A stretch of 64,000 bases of DNA, taken from Trichobilharzia regenti (lineage: Eukaryota > Platyhelminthes > Trematoda > Strigeidida > Schistosomatidae). Shown here piece after piece: positions 39,701-46,599 of this stretch. The position numbers and the translations under genes were made by a program. Numbering within the stretch: position 1 is the first letter of the stretch; each line of letters opens with the position of its first letter. The stretch spans positions 79,059,168 to 79,123,167 of the forward strand of contig OX235270.1 of assembly GCA_944472135.2 (NCBI GenBank). Reading direction: 5' to 3'. The notes beneath the pieces are model-generated. The model saw nothing but the letters and a program-made list of their open reading frames with translations, searched no databases and was not told where the DNA came from.

Positions 39701-39949
39701 GTATTCATTGAAACTCTGCACTAATTTGTTTATTTGTATATTAATATTAATAATATTAAGGTTGTCAGCATTTTGGAACGTGGTGATCGTTTGGCATGTC
39801 CATCTCATTGTCCGAAATCTGTTTATCAATTGATGAATAAATGTTGGTCTTCTAAACGTCGTAAACGCCCTAAATTCACTCAGATTATAAGTTGTTTAAA
39901 AGAGATCTTGAATGATTTTTCGTCACCTGAAGTCAATAAGGATTCATGA
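4475..39949 (+). CDS. MuSK/ROR-like receptor tyrosine kinase, probable pseudokinase (whole gene, 5' incomplete)
   Basis: This gene encodes a single-pass receptor with a Frizzled-type CRD, a kringle, a transmembrane helix, a long juxtamembrane region and a tyrosine-kinase-like domain. That order is the layout of ROR and kringle-bearing MuSK receptors, which bind Wnt-type ligands or agrin/LRP4 partners at the cell surface. The kinase is closest to MuSK: KLLCYPRS and RAPNL around the glycine loop, EYMPYGDLNSFLR in the hinge, SDVW-like TDVWSFGVFLWEVFSF and KCWSSKRRKRPKF at the end. Kept residues are the beta-3 lysine (IAVIK), the alpha-C glutamate (REAEIL), the HRD aspartate and the DFG-position aspartate. 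Lost are the first two loop glycines (ARRAFG), the HRD-loop asparagine (HRDVATRS), the DFG glycine (DFS), all activation-loop tyrosines (PVEPDVDF) and the standard P-P-E (PVES). Splice phases match exactly from 10382 to the stop. I infer a pseudokinase or very weak enzyme. The N-terminus is missing and the CRD-kringle link is uncertain. Confidence 0.88.
5160..5345 (-). mobile_element. tRNA-like SINE, family D
   Basis: On the minus strand, TTGGGTTCGGTCCCTGTGGC, TAACTGATCTACGAGCTC and GGTTGAAACCCCGG give A/B-box-like motifs at the head. The body ends TGACTATCCACTTCAT. Only one copy is in the window. Confidence 0.4.
7549..7912 (+). CDS. Receptor exon(s): second part of the CRD, splicing ambiguous
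   Basis: An acceptor (CCCGATAACAG) precedes 7549 in the phase that completes the GC left by the previous exon. It gives CAKHCLAVASLFC, which matches the CRD C-x3-C-x6-7-C motif and closely resembles MuSK CFAVKELFC. That frame stops at 7670. From about 7609 to 7912 another frame is open and looks coding (WSELISVPEAKNP, then YAEQIQKIDNQQ). It ends at a GTAAGT donor after 7912 with one base left over, the phase the kringle exon needs. Three explanations fit: a 35-nt micro-intron 7616-7650 (GT...AG, correct phase), use of a downstream acceptor at 7614 (also phase-compatible), or a sequence error. Confidence 0.6.
9772..9851 (+). CDS. Possible receptor exon: end of the CRD
   Basis: The acceptor is TACTAACATAG and the donor is AT|GTGAGT. 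The only open frame starts in phase 0 and ends SSGNEACLKLM, reminiscent of the final CRD cysteine segment of ROR and MuSK (ANCMRI, TACARL). Its phase-0 start does not fit the phase-1 end at 7912, so another exon between them, or a different model, is required. A second phase-0 candidate lies at 9564 onward (VKYAGCVIDDD). Low confidence. Confidence 0.35.
9995..10050 (+). CDS. Possible receptor exon: CRD-kringle linker
   Basis: The donor GTAAGT at 10051 leaves one base, exactly the phase needed by the kringle exon at 10382. The open frame runs back to 9864. An acceptor after CACCTCTTCTGGAG at 9995 completes the two bases left by the exon ending at 9851; an alternative acceptor is at 9965. The segment reads CESFFLSRKYDPRLNYIR. 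The exon start is uncertain. Confidence 0.35.
10382..10815 (+). CDS. Receptor exon: kringle domain
   Basis: The acceptor is ATCTTGCTAG and the donor is GAG|GTACTC. The exon starts with two bases of a codon and ends in phase 0. The translation begins DCITGNGENYIGSA and contains GCVPWANL, AVCRNPAG, KPFCLS, LCHE and IPQC. That makes six cysteines in kringle order with the hallmark CxxGxGxxYxG, C.PW and CRNP motifs. About 30 residues inserted before the fifth cysteine make the domain longer than the usual 80. A potential N-glycosylation site (NLS) and a short linker follow before the membrane segment. Kringles occur in ROR and in fish and invertebrate MuSK. Confidence 0.87.
11262..11320. repeat. 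(TA)n microsatellite, long
   Basis: About 59 bases of alternating TA in the kringle-to-transmembrane intron. A second run lies at 11550-11584. Confidence 0.92.
13066..13137 (+). CDS. Receptor exon: transmembrane helix
   Basis: A 72-nt exon in phase 0 on both sides. The acceptor is AATAATTTTAG and the donor is TCG|GTAAAT. It encodes KT followed by an uninterrupted hydrophobic helix (VAYSVVGFIICLLVLISC) and ILWS, a typical single-pass helix of about 22 residues. Reading on without splicing reaches a stop at 13189-13191, so the following 50-nt intron must be removed. This isolates the membrane anchor in its own small exon. Confidence 0.85.
13138..13187 (+). other. 50-nt micro-intron
   Basis: GTAAAT...CCTTCCCAG, 50 nt. 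Its removal shifts the frame from the transmembrane reading frame to that of the long juxtamembrane exon and avoids a stop. Micro-introns of this size are characteristic of schistosome genes. Confidence 0.75.
13188..14017 (+). CDS. Receptor exon: long juxtamembrane region with an Arg-rich block and a CxxC pair
   Basis: 830 nt, phase 0 in, two bases left at the GTAAGC donor. Its 276 codons lie between the membrane and the kinase, where MuSK has far fewer. After an acidic/serine linker comes a strongly basic run (KRLERRRRLLNRRRRLRQ), then a hydrophobic cysteine patch (CLRCILGLYYLC). Near the C-terminal half is CVTC-x10-CSSC, a spacing compatible with a small zinc ribbon. The rest is serine-rich and of low complexity. 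I see no NPxY motif, the Dok-binding site of MuSK. The region matches no family I know. Confidence 0.8.
14320..15240 (+). mobile_element. Penelope-like element fragment (GIY-YIG endonuclease end), family 1
   Basis: Broken frames read as the end of a Penelope-like reverse transcriptase and its GIY-YIG nuclease: NGCPEKF, then NCAYQFEYICGSKYMGRAER (zinc-finger cysteines and GIY-YIG core), then RMMEHFPRWLK and, up to 15014, SLCVQKEMVVTLNLPW with a stop. Several frameshifts and stops mean it is inactive. An AT-rich 3' untranslated part follows to about 15240. It lies in the intron after the juxtamembrane exon and has the same orientation as the gene. Confidence 0.7.
15383..15407. repeat. (TA)n microsatellite
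   Basis: A run of alternating TA inside the intron, just upstream of the RTE insertion. Confidence 0.9.
15526..15537 (+). repeat. Target-site duplication, left copy
   Basis: ATTCTCCAATGA, repeated exactly at 17866-17877 on the other side of the RTE element. It marks a single insertion by target-primed reverse transcription. Confidence 0.85.
15559..16530 (+). pseudogene. RTE endonuclease/reverse-transcriptase ORF, first intact stretch
   Basis: 323 open codons covering the last endonuclease motif, a basic coiled linker and the start of the RT domain, ending at a premature stop after a frameshift. The catalytic part continues in another frame at 16508-16933. Confidence 0.8.
16508..16933 (+). 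pseudogene. RTE reverse-transcriptase core, second frame
   Basis: It contains RT motifs for the first catalytic aspartate (FIDFEKAFDSVD) and the GVRQG block, then stops before the YADD/FADD box. It is a continuation of the preceding frame after a frameshift. Confidence 0.8.
17866..17877 (+). repeat. Target-site duplication, right copy
   Basis: ATTCTCCAATGA, identical to 15526-15537. Confidence 0.85.
19256..19449 (+). CDS. Receptor exon: kinase start, degenerate glycine loop
   Basis: The acceptor is a long pyrimidine tract ending TTTCTACAAG; the donor GATG|GTATGA leaves one base. The text KLLCYPRSRLTELRCL then ARRAFGWVLLVRAPNL aligns with MuSK (KLLSLEYPRNNIEYVR, GEGAFGRVFQARAPGL). Two of the three nucleotide-loop glycines are replaced by A and R. 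After beta-2, a serine/threonine-rich insertion of about 35 residues separates the loop from the beta-3 lysine in the next exon. The bulky loop residues argue against normal ATP binding. Confidence 0.85.
19515..19692 (+). mobile_element. tRNA-derived SINE, body type B, 5'-truncated
   Basis: It contains a B-box-like GGGTTCGATCCC and the body GAGACTGGTATAGAGGGAAG, and ends AGCTTGAAGCCCTATG with an A-rich tail. The minus-strand element at 35785-36030 shares the body and tail. Located in the 7.9-kb intron after 19449. Confidence 0.65.
21679..21737. repeat. (ATT)n microsatellite
   Basis: About 19 tandem ATT units within the intron. Confidence 0.92.
22055..22617. mobile_element. Fold-back/MITE-like element with arms of about 50-60 bp
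   Basis: GAATATTCTTTTCAATAATT at 22065 onward, through CAGGTTCTTACAATTATAAT, recurs in reverse complement at about 22558-22606, with weaker similarity extending outward (TGAACG flanks). The spacer of about 450 bp has no recognised coding sequence. This suggests a non-autonomous DNA transposon; target duplications were not resolved. Confidence 0.6.
23335..23520 (+). repeat. Repeat family C fragment (tRNA-like SINE relative)
   Basis: It shares GACTGAATTCT...AGTCAG.TTTGCAATGTG and GTTGGAGGC...AGGAAGC with 40675-40985, but with the two parts in the opposite order. That suggests a dimeric or tandemly arranged unit. A run of ten G follows at 23520-23530. Confidence 0.5.
24270..24456 (+). mobile_element. 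tRNA-derived SINE, body type A
   Basis: A-box-like ATCACAGCGGTTAGGACGC and B-box-like GGGTTCGGCCG (24327-24337) are followed by the body ending ATTCCATAGTTGTACCAAAA and a TTAAAATTAAAA tail. Related copies are at 43060-43264 (minus) and 53630-53813 (plus). Confidence 0.72.
24958..25276 (-). repeat. LTR copy (3' end of element)
   Basis: 319 bp, TG...CA ends on the minus strand. It contains a TATA box (TATAAATA, plus 25012-25025), AATAAAA (plus 24994-25000) and three inverted CCAAT boxes seen as ATTGG at 25066, 25100 and 25177. Confidence 0.88.
25255..25767 (-). pseudogene. Gag/integrase fusion remnant of the mini LTR element
   Basis: 170 codons that start within one LTR and stop 22 bases inside the next. 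The middle reads RQMKSLYPAVFDGDIWIFGQ (gag-like, uncertain) and then jumps to KQFPKWEGPYMV and RRVNVSELQKWI, typical of the end of Ty3/gypsy-type integrases. Protease, reverse transcriptase, RNase H and most of integrase are gone. The open frame may be conserved only because the deletion is recent. Confidence 0.65.
25699..26017 (-). repeat. LTR copy (middle)
   Basis: Apparently identical to the flanking LTRs. Its position between two internal regions shows that the array is a tandem, not a normal two-LTR provirus. Confidence 0.88.
25996..26508 (-). pseudogene. Second copy of the gag/integrase fusion remnant
   Basis: The translation is identical to the copy at 25255-25767, one 741-bp period away. 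Confidence 0.65.
26440..26758 (-). repeat. LTR copy (5' end of element)
   Basis: On the minus strand this is the first LTR. It ends against the AATG target duplication at 26759-26762. Confidence 0.88.
27334..27477 (+). CDS. Receptor exon: beta-3 lysine and alpha-C helix
   Basis: The acceptor is TGTCATTGTTTCAG and the donor leaves one base (TTCG|GTACCG). The translation contains DKIAVIKMF, with the ATP-anchoring lysine, then NFLREAEILVELEHKNIIQL, with the alpha-C glutamate and the usual HxNIxxLFG. The lysine-glutamate salt bridge can therefore form even though the glycine loop and DFG are altered. Confidence 0.88.
28574..28907 (+). CDS. Receptor exon: hinge, kinase insert and catalytic-loop start
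   Basis: The acceptor is TTCATTTCAG; the donor AG|GTGAGT leaves two bases. It begins GVCVPLDPLSFLIEYMPYG (hinge) and DLNSFLRK, has an insert of about 55 residues rich in S, T and D, and ends CEAMVYLSEVYYVHR, the start of the HRD motif. The insert sits where MuSK also carries one. Confidence 0.88.
31040..32620 (+). mobile_element. RTE-like LINE copy, decayed
   Basis: Fragmented frames match the intact element at 15538-17865: NLYLKFIDFEKAFN, LSPVILLNVVNWI, LNFVNDLWLMS (eroded FADD box), TGLQVNTEKTEVMKI and FTYLGSIVSATGGMDENF. The 3' end lies near TACTTGGAACCCTAGG (about 32580). It has many stops and is older than the first copy. Confidence 0.75.
34040..35310 (-). mobile_element. Penelope-like element fragment, family 2, with an inverted terminal structure
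   Basis: Reading the minus strand from 35300 downward gives RT and linker segments (KIPFLDV, TGKLETQVYRKSTHTDQIL, QITLPYIQDISEITARLFK, NVAHKPTKSLHS) and then the GIY-YIG end (HKLAVKRHHIHSVISLHTD). Near the end lies a perfect inverted repeat (34333-34511), followed by a diverged further copy of the terminal sequence (34070-34200). Paired or inverted terminal repeats are typical of Penelope elements. The fragment lacks the front of the RT and is broken by stops. Confidence 0.7.
34333..34511. repeat. 81-bp perfect inverted repeat with a 17-nt spacer
   Basis: 34333-34413 is the exact reverse complement of 34431-34511. Both arms contain CTCTGAGCTGGATGGTTGAT or its complement and CATCACCCTACTAAGTGACA. 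The arm also matches the end of the Penelope-like copy at 42100-42190, so it is the element's terminal repeat in head-to-head orientation. Confidence 0.9.
35785..36030 (-). mobile_element. tRNA-derived SINE, body type B
   Basis: On the minus strand it has TGCGTCGGTGGCATAGCGG TTAGGACGC (A-box region) and GGGTTCGATCCCCG (B box), then the body shared with 19515-19692, ending AGTTTGAAGCCCTATG. Its head is nearly the same as that of type A SINEs, while the body differs. Confidence 0.75.
36479..36737 (+). CDS. Receptor exon: catalytic and activation loops (degenerate)
   Basis: The acceptor is CTTTACAAACAG and the donor GAA|GTATGT is in phase 0. It completes HRDVATRSFLVG, where MuSK has HRDLATRNCLVG, then KLSDFSLCRPVEPDVDF and STSNESVPIKWLPVES, then TDVWSFGVFLWEVFSF and KSYEE. 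The metal-binding asparagine is S, the DFG glycine is S, no tyrosine remains in the activation loop, and the APE-type motif is PVES. These changes define the pseudokinase call. Confidence 0.9.
37393..38340 (+). mobile_element. RTE-like LINE 3' fragment, strongly decayed
   Basis: Short matches to the RTE C-terminal region (QAKTNKLAKDAVKT, then LISIVSTTDSGVDENV and KIRILNTNVKSLLLHDSET), and an end resembling the other copies (TGAAGCCCTCTATTTCCTGG, about 38310). No long frame survives. Confidence 0.55.
38445..38530 (+). repeat. Repeat family E (AACGTTTCGAGCACAGTTTATTG type)
   Basis: ACGTTTCGAGCACAGTTTAT followed by TGCTCATCATTATGAGC. Related copies are at about 51600-51680 (plus) and 3515-3595 (minus). 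Its nature is unknown. Confidence 0.5.
38933..39492. mobile_element. Fold-back element with arms of about 160 bp
   Basis: 38933-39093 is nearly the reverse complement of 39329-39492, with only a handful of mismatches (for example GAGTTCATTTTAAAC against GAGTTCAGTTTAAAC). The spacer is about 235 bp and I see no frame. It lies in the last intron of the receptor gene, so it is transcribed with the gene and would fold into a long duplex RNA. This suggests a MITE-like or hairpin element. Confidence 0.85.
39761..39949 (+). CDS. Receptor last exon: kinase C-lobe end and stop
   Basis: The acceptor is AATATTAAG, with GTT GTC as the first codons in phase 0. It encodes VVSILERGDRLACPSHCPKS and then MNKCWSSKRRKRPKFTQIIS, the CW...RP motif that closes tyrosine kinases, and ends after a short tail (FSSPEVNKDS). 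The stop TGA is at 39947-39949. The tail is only about 10 residues long and has no PDZ-binding or tyrosine motif. Confidence 0.88.
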   Translation, partial: VVSILERGDRLACPSHCPKSVYQLMNKCWSSKRRKRPKFTQIISCLKEILNDFSSPEVNKDS

Positions 39950-40674
39950 TACTATTCAACTTTATCATTATCCAAATTTTTTAAATTTTTTCTAGAAAAC
40001 AATCAAGATTATTCGCGCTATTATGCTCTTATTCTATTCATGAACTCTTCCTAGCCATAGTTACTGCGCATTATAAATTGAATGATTAACATAATATTAT
40101 GTTACTGTACAGTAACTTTATATTTTTCTAAATGTTTTATTAAAAAGAATTTTCTAATTTCACTTTCAACATAAAATAGTTTTTTCTGGTGTGTGGGGGT
40201 GGGAGTTGGTGTGAATTATTTATTGTGTTTTTATCATAACATTTCGATTACATTTGAGTTGCAGGTTGTGTATATATAACACATTTTCATAGGAGTTTGA
40301 TGCAGAATGTAAGTTTTAGGATCTGACAATTACTTACTTTAGTTTATAATTCATGAAAATATTTGTATTGTCGATAGGATCTATTCTACTGATATATTGC
40401 TTAGTTCGTGTCACGTCGAATGATTTACTTCAGCCACATAATTTTCATCTGCTGTAATTTTTTCAGTATACATTTAGGATAGGACTATAATGAATAGGAT
40501 TCATAGGACTTTGTCAATTAATGCGAAAAGAGTTCACCAAAATATGAGACATAAAGTTCATGTTGTTTCTTCAGTCAACATATGTGGTAGAAATCACTCT
40601 TTTCTTCTAAGTAGCAGCAGTTTAAATAGGACTTCCTGAATTCTCATCAATAAATATTTCCATTTGATGATATT

Positions 40675-40985
40675 AGATAGTTGGAGGCTATCGGCAGGAA
40701 GCCTTGGACCTAGGTTTCGTGCTAGTTGGTACCCGTCAGCAAGGCGCATCTGCAACCTTGAAGCAGCTCATGTCCCTTCTGAGATCCGAACCCACGTCAC
40801 TCAGTGCTGCAGTCAGAGACTTTACCACTGAGGTATTCTGGCTCGCGATTGACCTCCTGTAGGACTGTAGTAGGTAGTTTGATTGGACATTAGTAACTAG
40901 TGTGACATGTCTAGTCCTTTTTTTGTGCAGACTGAATTCTATTAGTCAGGTTTGCAATGTGGTCACCATTCTAGGTAGCTCGCAT
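40675..40985 (-). mobile_element. tRNA-like SINE, family C
   Basis: On the minus strand, ATACCTCAGTGGTAAAGTC (A-box-like) and GGGTTCGGATCTC (B-box-like) are followed by a body ending TAGTCCAAGGCTTCCTGC. Fragments recur at 23335-23520. Confidence 0.6.
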
Positions 40986-41419
40986 TGTTAAAATTAAAAT
41001 AGGACATTTAAACAAACAATTAGATCTTCAGACTTTAATGTACAAAGCTTTACACATAAGAATTTTAACCAATGAAGGTTAGTTTGTGGATCTAAAATAA
41101 TACGTTTTTAACGTTATATGAATATGTCAGCAATAATAGTGATCATAATAATAGCAGTAATAATGATGATAATAATTAGGTCAATGATAATGAATGAAGA
41201 TAATATAACAATGTAAACAATTCAGTAATTAAATGAGGTTAAAGTCTTGAGCTCTAATACGAATGTATGTCAAGTCAGAAGTTAATTCTTACCTGTGGCA
41301 TTAACTTGAGGTTGTGTAACTTTAGAAGTGAGCAAAAGATTAAAAATATTAGCTGATAAATTTTCGTCTCACTTGATTATACTACTGTAGTTAGATGCTT
41401 AGCGAGTTATTATTGAAGA

Positions 41420-42190
41420 GAGCCAGGACCCTTTGCAGCACGCCTACCTTGAGGAAAATTGAAAATAATGGATGACCATGAAACTTTATCAAATGATATC
41501 TACCCCCAACCAAATCATAGGCCCCTAATGAAAACACAAAGAAAACTGTCGTACCGTATGTAAAGGACATCTCCGGGATCACTACAAGAATATTCAAATC
41601 TTTTGTAATTAATGTCGCCCACAAACCAACAAAATCACTCCACTCGGCTGTCTCTACGTCAACCAAAAGACTCAACAGAGGAAGAAGACAAAACCAACAT
41701 CATCTATAAAATAAATTGCAGCAACTGTGAAAAACGTTACATTGGTCAAAGTGGATTCGTTTTTCATCTTCGCATCCATGAACATAAATTGGTCGTCAAA
41801 AGATACGATATCCACTCCCTCACGTCATTACAGACAGACAACTACGAATACCAGTTAGATTAAGATAATGTTCAATTCTTCCACAGAGAAATCCTAGAAG
41901 CCTTGTATTCAAATGGTTCGGCAATCAATATACACACTGACATAGACAAAGTTCAGCAACCCATTAGAATGAAGTAAAACTTCAGCTCAATACAAGTGAA
42001 CTAGAGAGTGAGAAAATACACAAAAACAACCAAACACGTTCAAGATTACCTGAAGAGATGACTAATAAACTCATGGAGAATGTCAAAAGCTCTCTTCAAA
42101 CTAAAGTATGCACTGAGGATTGTGTCTAATAAGGCAGTGAAAGCTCTGCAACTAAGCCATCCAGGTCAGAGAACACAACTATACCGGAAA
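41420..42190 (+). mobile_element. Penelope-like element fragment, family 2
   Basis: Frames read TVVPYVKDISGITTRIFKSF and NVAHKPTKSLHS, then TNIIYKINCSNCEKRYIGQS (zinc-finger cysteines and YIG) and HEHKLVVKRYDIHSLTSL. The end at 42100-42190 matches the palindrome arm at 34431-34511 at lower identity. The RT front half is missing. Confidence 0.75.
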
Positions 42191-42930
42191 CTTATTAACG
42201 TTCACTGGATGTACTGAAATAATGGAGGATTTCAAAACTACTGTAAGTGAAATTAAAATCTTCCTGGTAATTTATAATCTCATAAAACCTGACTAATTGT
42301 TAGGTCTTAATTAGAATCTGTGGTCAAAATTTAATTTTACATAAATAGGCGATGAGGTTGGTTGAATTGTACAAATAGTATGCACGGTTGGGCTAATAAA
42401 GTTGAATACATGGGAACTAATGCAGCACGCAAAAGTCCCACTTTCATAGAAATAGAGATTATCAAATATATCTGGCTTAACAATAGAAACAGTCAGTAGT
42501 GACGACAAACGTGACTGGGTTTCACAGCACTGCTTTTTATAAGGAATACTACTGATTGTTTCCAAAACATTTCCTGGTATTCTATTTATTTTAAAACTTG
42601 AATATGATGTAATAATAAGTTATATGACATACCACGATTTAAGTCTTTGTATTACCTCAATGTTACTTATAAGATGAAAGCATCAGTATTCAACACAGTG
42701 GTGTAGGCAAGTCGAATCTGTGCATTTGAAACGAATATCATCGCTTATAACATATGGTTTCTAGGTATTTTTTGTATCATCCAGACATTCCCAAGTTAAT
42801 ACCACCAATTTCACGGAAAATCTTATGATGACGACAAATATCCAAATGCTTTATCAAGTCAGTTAAAAGTTACTCTTTTCTTACGAAGTGCTATTTTTCT
42901 TCGTACATTGTTTTATAACTAGCATGTATT

Positions 42931-43451
42931 CTCTTGTGGTGAGAGCTGCATGCTAGCCAAAATTGGTCGACAGCAATTTACGCCAATGTTCACTTCACAA
43001 ATCTTGGTGATGAGAAAAACGAGAACAAAGACTTTGCGTGGGCGGATACGATTCACAGATATTTTTATTTTATTTATTTTTTTGATTACAGCTTAATTCC
43101 ACACCGTATTTTGGGTACAAGTATGGAATTTTCAGCATGGATATCGGTGGCCCAAATTTTGCAGGCTGACCAAAGATATCAGGTGTGCGTCGGCAGGGGA
43201 TCGAACCTCGAACCATGTGCATGGTCGGCGAGAGTCCTAACCACTGTGCCACCGACGCACATGTATGGTCTGACCATTAAAGAAACAGGCACAAAGAGAT
43301 GACAGATTCACTCTCAGTGAGCAAACAATCAATCAGAAGACTGTTTCTCTGTTAATAATTACTAATAATGTACGTAAAAATCTATAAATGTCTATTGATT
43401 TCTTCAATAAACGATCTGTTGCCTGGCCTCTGTTTTCTGTCGTTACACTCT
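42931..43451 (+). mobile_element. Solo LTR with CTCT duplication, interrupted by a SINE
   Basis: The LTR spans 42935 (TGTGGTGAGAG) to 43447 (GTCGTTACA) and is flanked by CTCT on both sides. It belongs to the family of the mini-retrotransposon and keeps TATAAATG (43383) and AATAAA (43406-43411). No internal region is present, so it is a recombination product. The extra length over 319 bp is mostly the SINE at 43060-43264. Confidence 0.8.
43060..43264 (-). mobile_element. tRNA-derived SINE, body type A, nested in the LTR
   Basis: On the minus strand, GTGGCACAGTGGTTAGGAC and GGTTCGATCCCC are followed by CACACCTGATATC and the type A body, ending in an A-rich tail (plus-strand T-rich 43060-43085). 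It inserted after the LTR did. Confidence 0.82.
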
Positions 43452-43909
43452 TAAAACAACACTAAAGTTCAGGTTGGTTGTATGCTGCATACTTAAGCAT
43501 CTTGCATGCAAAAAATACTTCTGGCTTCTACCTCAAGTTACAACATTTCCTGCATCTACCGTCTTTTCTGTTTTCGTACCATTTGTACTTTATCACATGG
43601 TCAGTGATTAGTTAGACTTTAAAAAAACCATTTCTAAGTGATGAGTGGTCTTTATTACTTTTTAAGTGCTGTTCGACGCAACTAGTTGGATCTTCATAAT
43701 TCCTATTTTTGCTGGTCAGCTATTCTGTATAACACATACTTCCCGTATGCATATAGTATTAGACAATGCACCTCGACCGTTATATTTTCAGTATTTGCAC
43801 ATAAATCACCACCATCATGAGTTACAGATAGTTGTCTATCTTTACTCCACATTTTCATAAAATTATCACAATGGATTACCAACACAGACTATCCACGACT
43901 TTTGATCGT

Positions 43910-44320
43910 TGGTAGACGAGAATTGATATTAAGTAATGCAAATCGAACCTGCCTCTTCTTCGTCTCTGTACACTTGCATAGATAGAACAGAGGCGGTCAG
44001 TTACGACTTGAATTGCCTCAGGTAGTTGATTGCGTATTACGTGCCAAGATAAATGATGTGGTCAAATCGGATTTTACATTCGGCCCTTTTAAATGTATAA
44101 TATCAACCCTTTTAAACAGTTGGGATATCTTTTGTAGAGTTTTCCTTGCTGTGCACAGAAATACTTTTAAACAGCTTTTATTTTAACCCATCGTTAATGA
44201 CAATTGTTGGTCGTTATTTCTCGAAAATATTCGTCGTTTTACCATCGGTCAGCGCCAATAAATATAGAAAACTAATGAAATAAATATGATTTTCAAGTAT
44301 TGGTCTTTGTAGGGAATTTT
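43910..44320. other. No recognisable feature
   Basis: AT-rich sequence with no coding signal or repeat that I can support. Confidence 0.5.
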
Positions 44321-44324
44321 GTTT

Positions 44325-44527
44325 GATTGGTTGGAGGATTTCATCATGAGCTGACATCAGTTACAGAACCATTGGAAAATCTGGTAGTACTGGTTCGAAC
44401 TCCGGTGTGTGCGAACTGCTACAGAGTCCCAGACTGGGACTAAACAACTGTACAGCACTCCTGGGTTTTCCAATGGTTCTCTTACCGATGTCACCTCATT
44501 ATGAGATCCTCCAACCAATCAAATAAT
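44325..44527. repeat. Inverted repeat with a hammerhead-like loop (Sm-alpha type?)
   Basis: Arms TGATTGGTTGGAGGATTTCA...CCATTGGAAAA (44326-44384) and the near reverse complement at 44466-44524 enclose about 80 bp. The loop contains GAGTCCCAGACTGGGAC followed by TAAAC. This resembles helix II and the conserved GAAAC of the schistosome satellite hammerhead (CUGAUGAG-helix-GAAAC), but the core bases are altered. A related arm occurs at 5505-5570. The hammerhead link is inference. Confidence 0.45.
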
Positions 44528-46599
44528 TATGAATTGCAGAAGGTTCCATCTCAAATATGAGTGATATTCACATTTTGCATGTCCTATTCATCATTCCAAC
44601 GCTATTCTGGTTTCTTGATGCGAACAAACGGAAAGCTGCGTGTCGCTTTATTACTGAAGTAGCAGTACTGTGTCAAATGGTAAACTTCACACTGACTGTT
44701 GTAGTGAGTCGTTTGGAGTTAGTAATTTTGCAGACAGTAATTTCAGCAAACTAAAAAAACCTTCTTTAAGCAGCCTGGGGATCTTATAAATAACCAGCAG
44801 TTACAACTTACTCCCTAAATAATGCGCGGGTGCTTATCATTTTCGCAGCGCATCTGTGTTTTTTCTGGAACCGCAGCGTTACATCGCAATGCTAATTATT
44901 CACTCATGTCGCATTCATTATGGAGAGGGCCCTTGCTGTGGGGGTTGATTATTTTGAGCATTTTTATGAGATCAGTTCATTTGTATCATTCAAATTATTT
45001 TAAGCATTTATTCACCAATTTCGGCAGTGATTTTAGCACTTCAAACCCTTCTATAAAAGACTGTATCCTAAACGATTTAGGAATGATGTTTGCGAAACTT
45101 GATAGGTGTATGTTGTAAATAGCTGTTTTTCATTAATCGCTTGATCCGCTCCCATCTCAGATGTTGAGGAAACCGCACCTTTCTTTCCGATATTTACAGC
45201 ACTTTGGCGCCTGTTAAAGCAGTGCAAGCTAAGGACACACTGGGCAACAGCCACCAGGAAGAAAGACAGAATGAGAGCTCCGTAAGAGCGTGTACTTGGC
45301 ACAATGTCAGAAATCAGAGAGTACAGGCCAAGCCCTCACAAACAAACAGTTTAATTGTCATCACTGATATTGAATCGATAGAAATTGTTCTTCTTGCACC
45401 ACGGAACGGAATTCTGGGTGTTTTCCTGAAAGGGAGAAAAGAAATTAGTGTTTAGTACTCTATTTATAACAGTTTTTATTCTGTTACAGTAGAGGATAGA
45501 TTGAAACTTGGCGCTTATGCTTAGTATATAGAGTAGTGTTTTAGAATGAATGTCTGGAACAGAAAACTTTGAAATGGACTGTACAAAATCACGCATTGCA
45601 GCTGTAGTAGTGAACTAATGGCTAACCGACTTTAGTGCATATTCCAAGTACGTCCTTCATTGTACAGGAAAGATGGTGTTACGACCAAACATATAGACTA
45701 CTCGCAGATTTCAATGGAGTACACAAGCCGACGGACCAAATTCTTCTTAACATATCTCTATTAAGAATGAAACGGTGGAGACTTCACTAAGTATTTTCTG
45801 TGGAAATTAGTCAAGTATTTACGTTAAAAAAGTAAGGTTTTGAGGCTATTCAGCGTCTAAAAACACAGCACATAACTGCTCAGTTTTACATGTCACTGTG
45901 GTTCATTTCTGATATCTACATATATATACTGCACCATATTAGTCTTAAAATTCAATCAGCCTCATTGAGTCAAGGAAGTGTCTACAGAATTCATGTACTG
46001 TCAGCAAAAAGGATGTCATTTTAAAAAGCCTACTTCATTGAATGGATTTAATGAACTGAAATCACACAAATAACATCCATTGAATTTAAGAATTATTAAA
46101 GTTCAGGTGTGCAAAAATATAGCTTACGATATTAAAGTTCTAAGAATTATACAAACGAAAAAAATTATCCACATATTTGTTTGCAATCGCAACCAAATAA
46201 ATATACTTTCAAGGGAGAAATAGAATTCCGTAAATGCTTGGACTAATATATCATAAAGAAACGAGTGAAACCAGATTGTGGTTAAAAAGATACCTCAATC
46301 ATTAAATGTATATAATGCAGACTACATCAAATCACTAATTTGAAGTATTTTACCACCATGTGAATCCTTCGATAAACATGATACTTCTAAGATACTAGTT
46401 GTGCTATTGATACGCTACACTCATTGATTGCATTATGCCAGATTACACAATGAATGAGTACACTACCTGCCTTATAGTTACTGATGATAAGACGCAAATG
46501 AAAAAGCCGTGCTCCGGTAATCAGTAAATTTAATTAAATCGTAACACTAGAGTTGTTATGGAGATTATAGAAATTATCCTGCTAATGTGTCTGAACCAC

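Noticed and set aside
43070..43252. 60-codon minus frame starting MAQWLGLSPTMHM
   Set aside because: It is the tRNA-like head of a SINE translated by chance.
45204..45455. 83-codon polar frame near 45.2 kb
   Set aside because: No family resemblance; no supporting start, splice or poly(A) signal.
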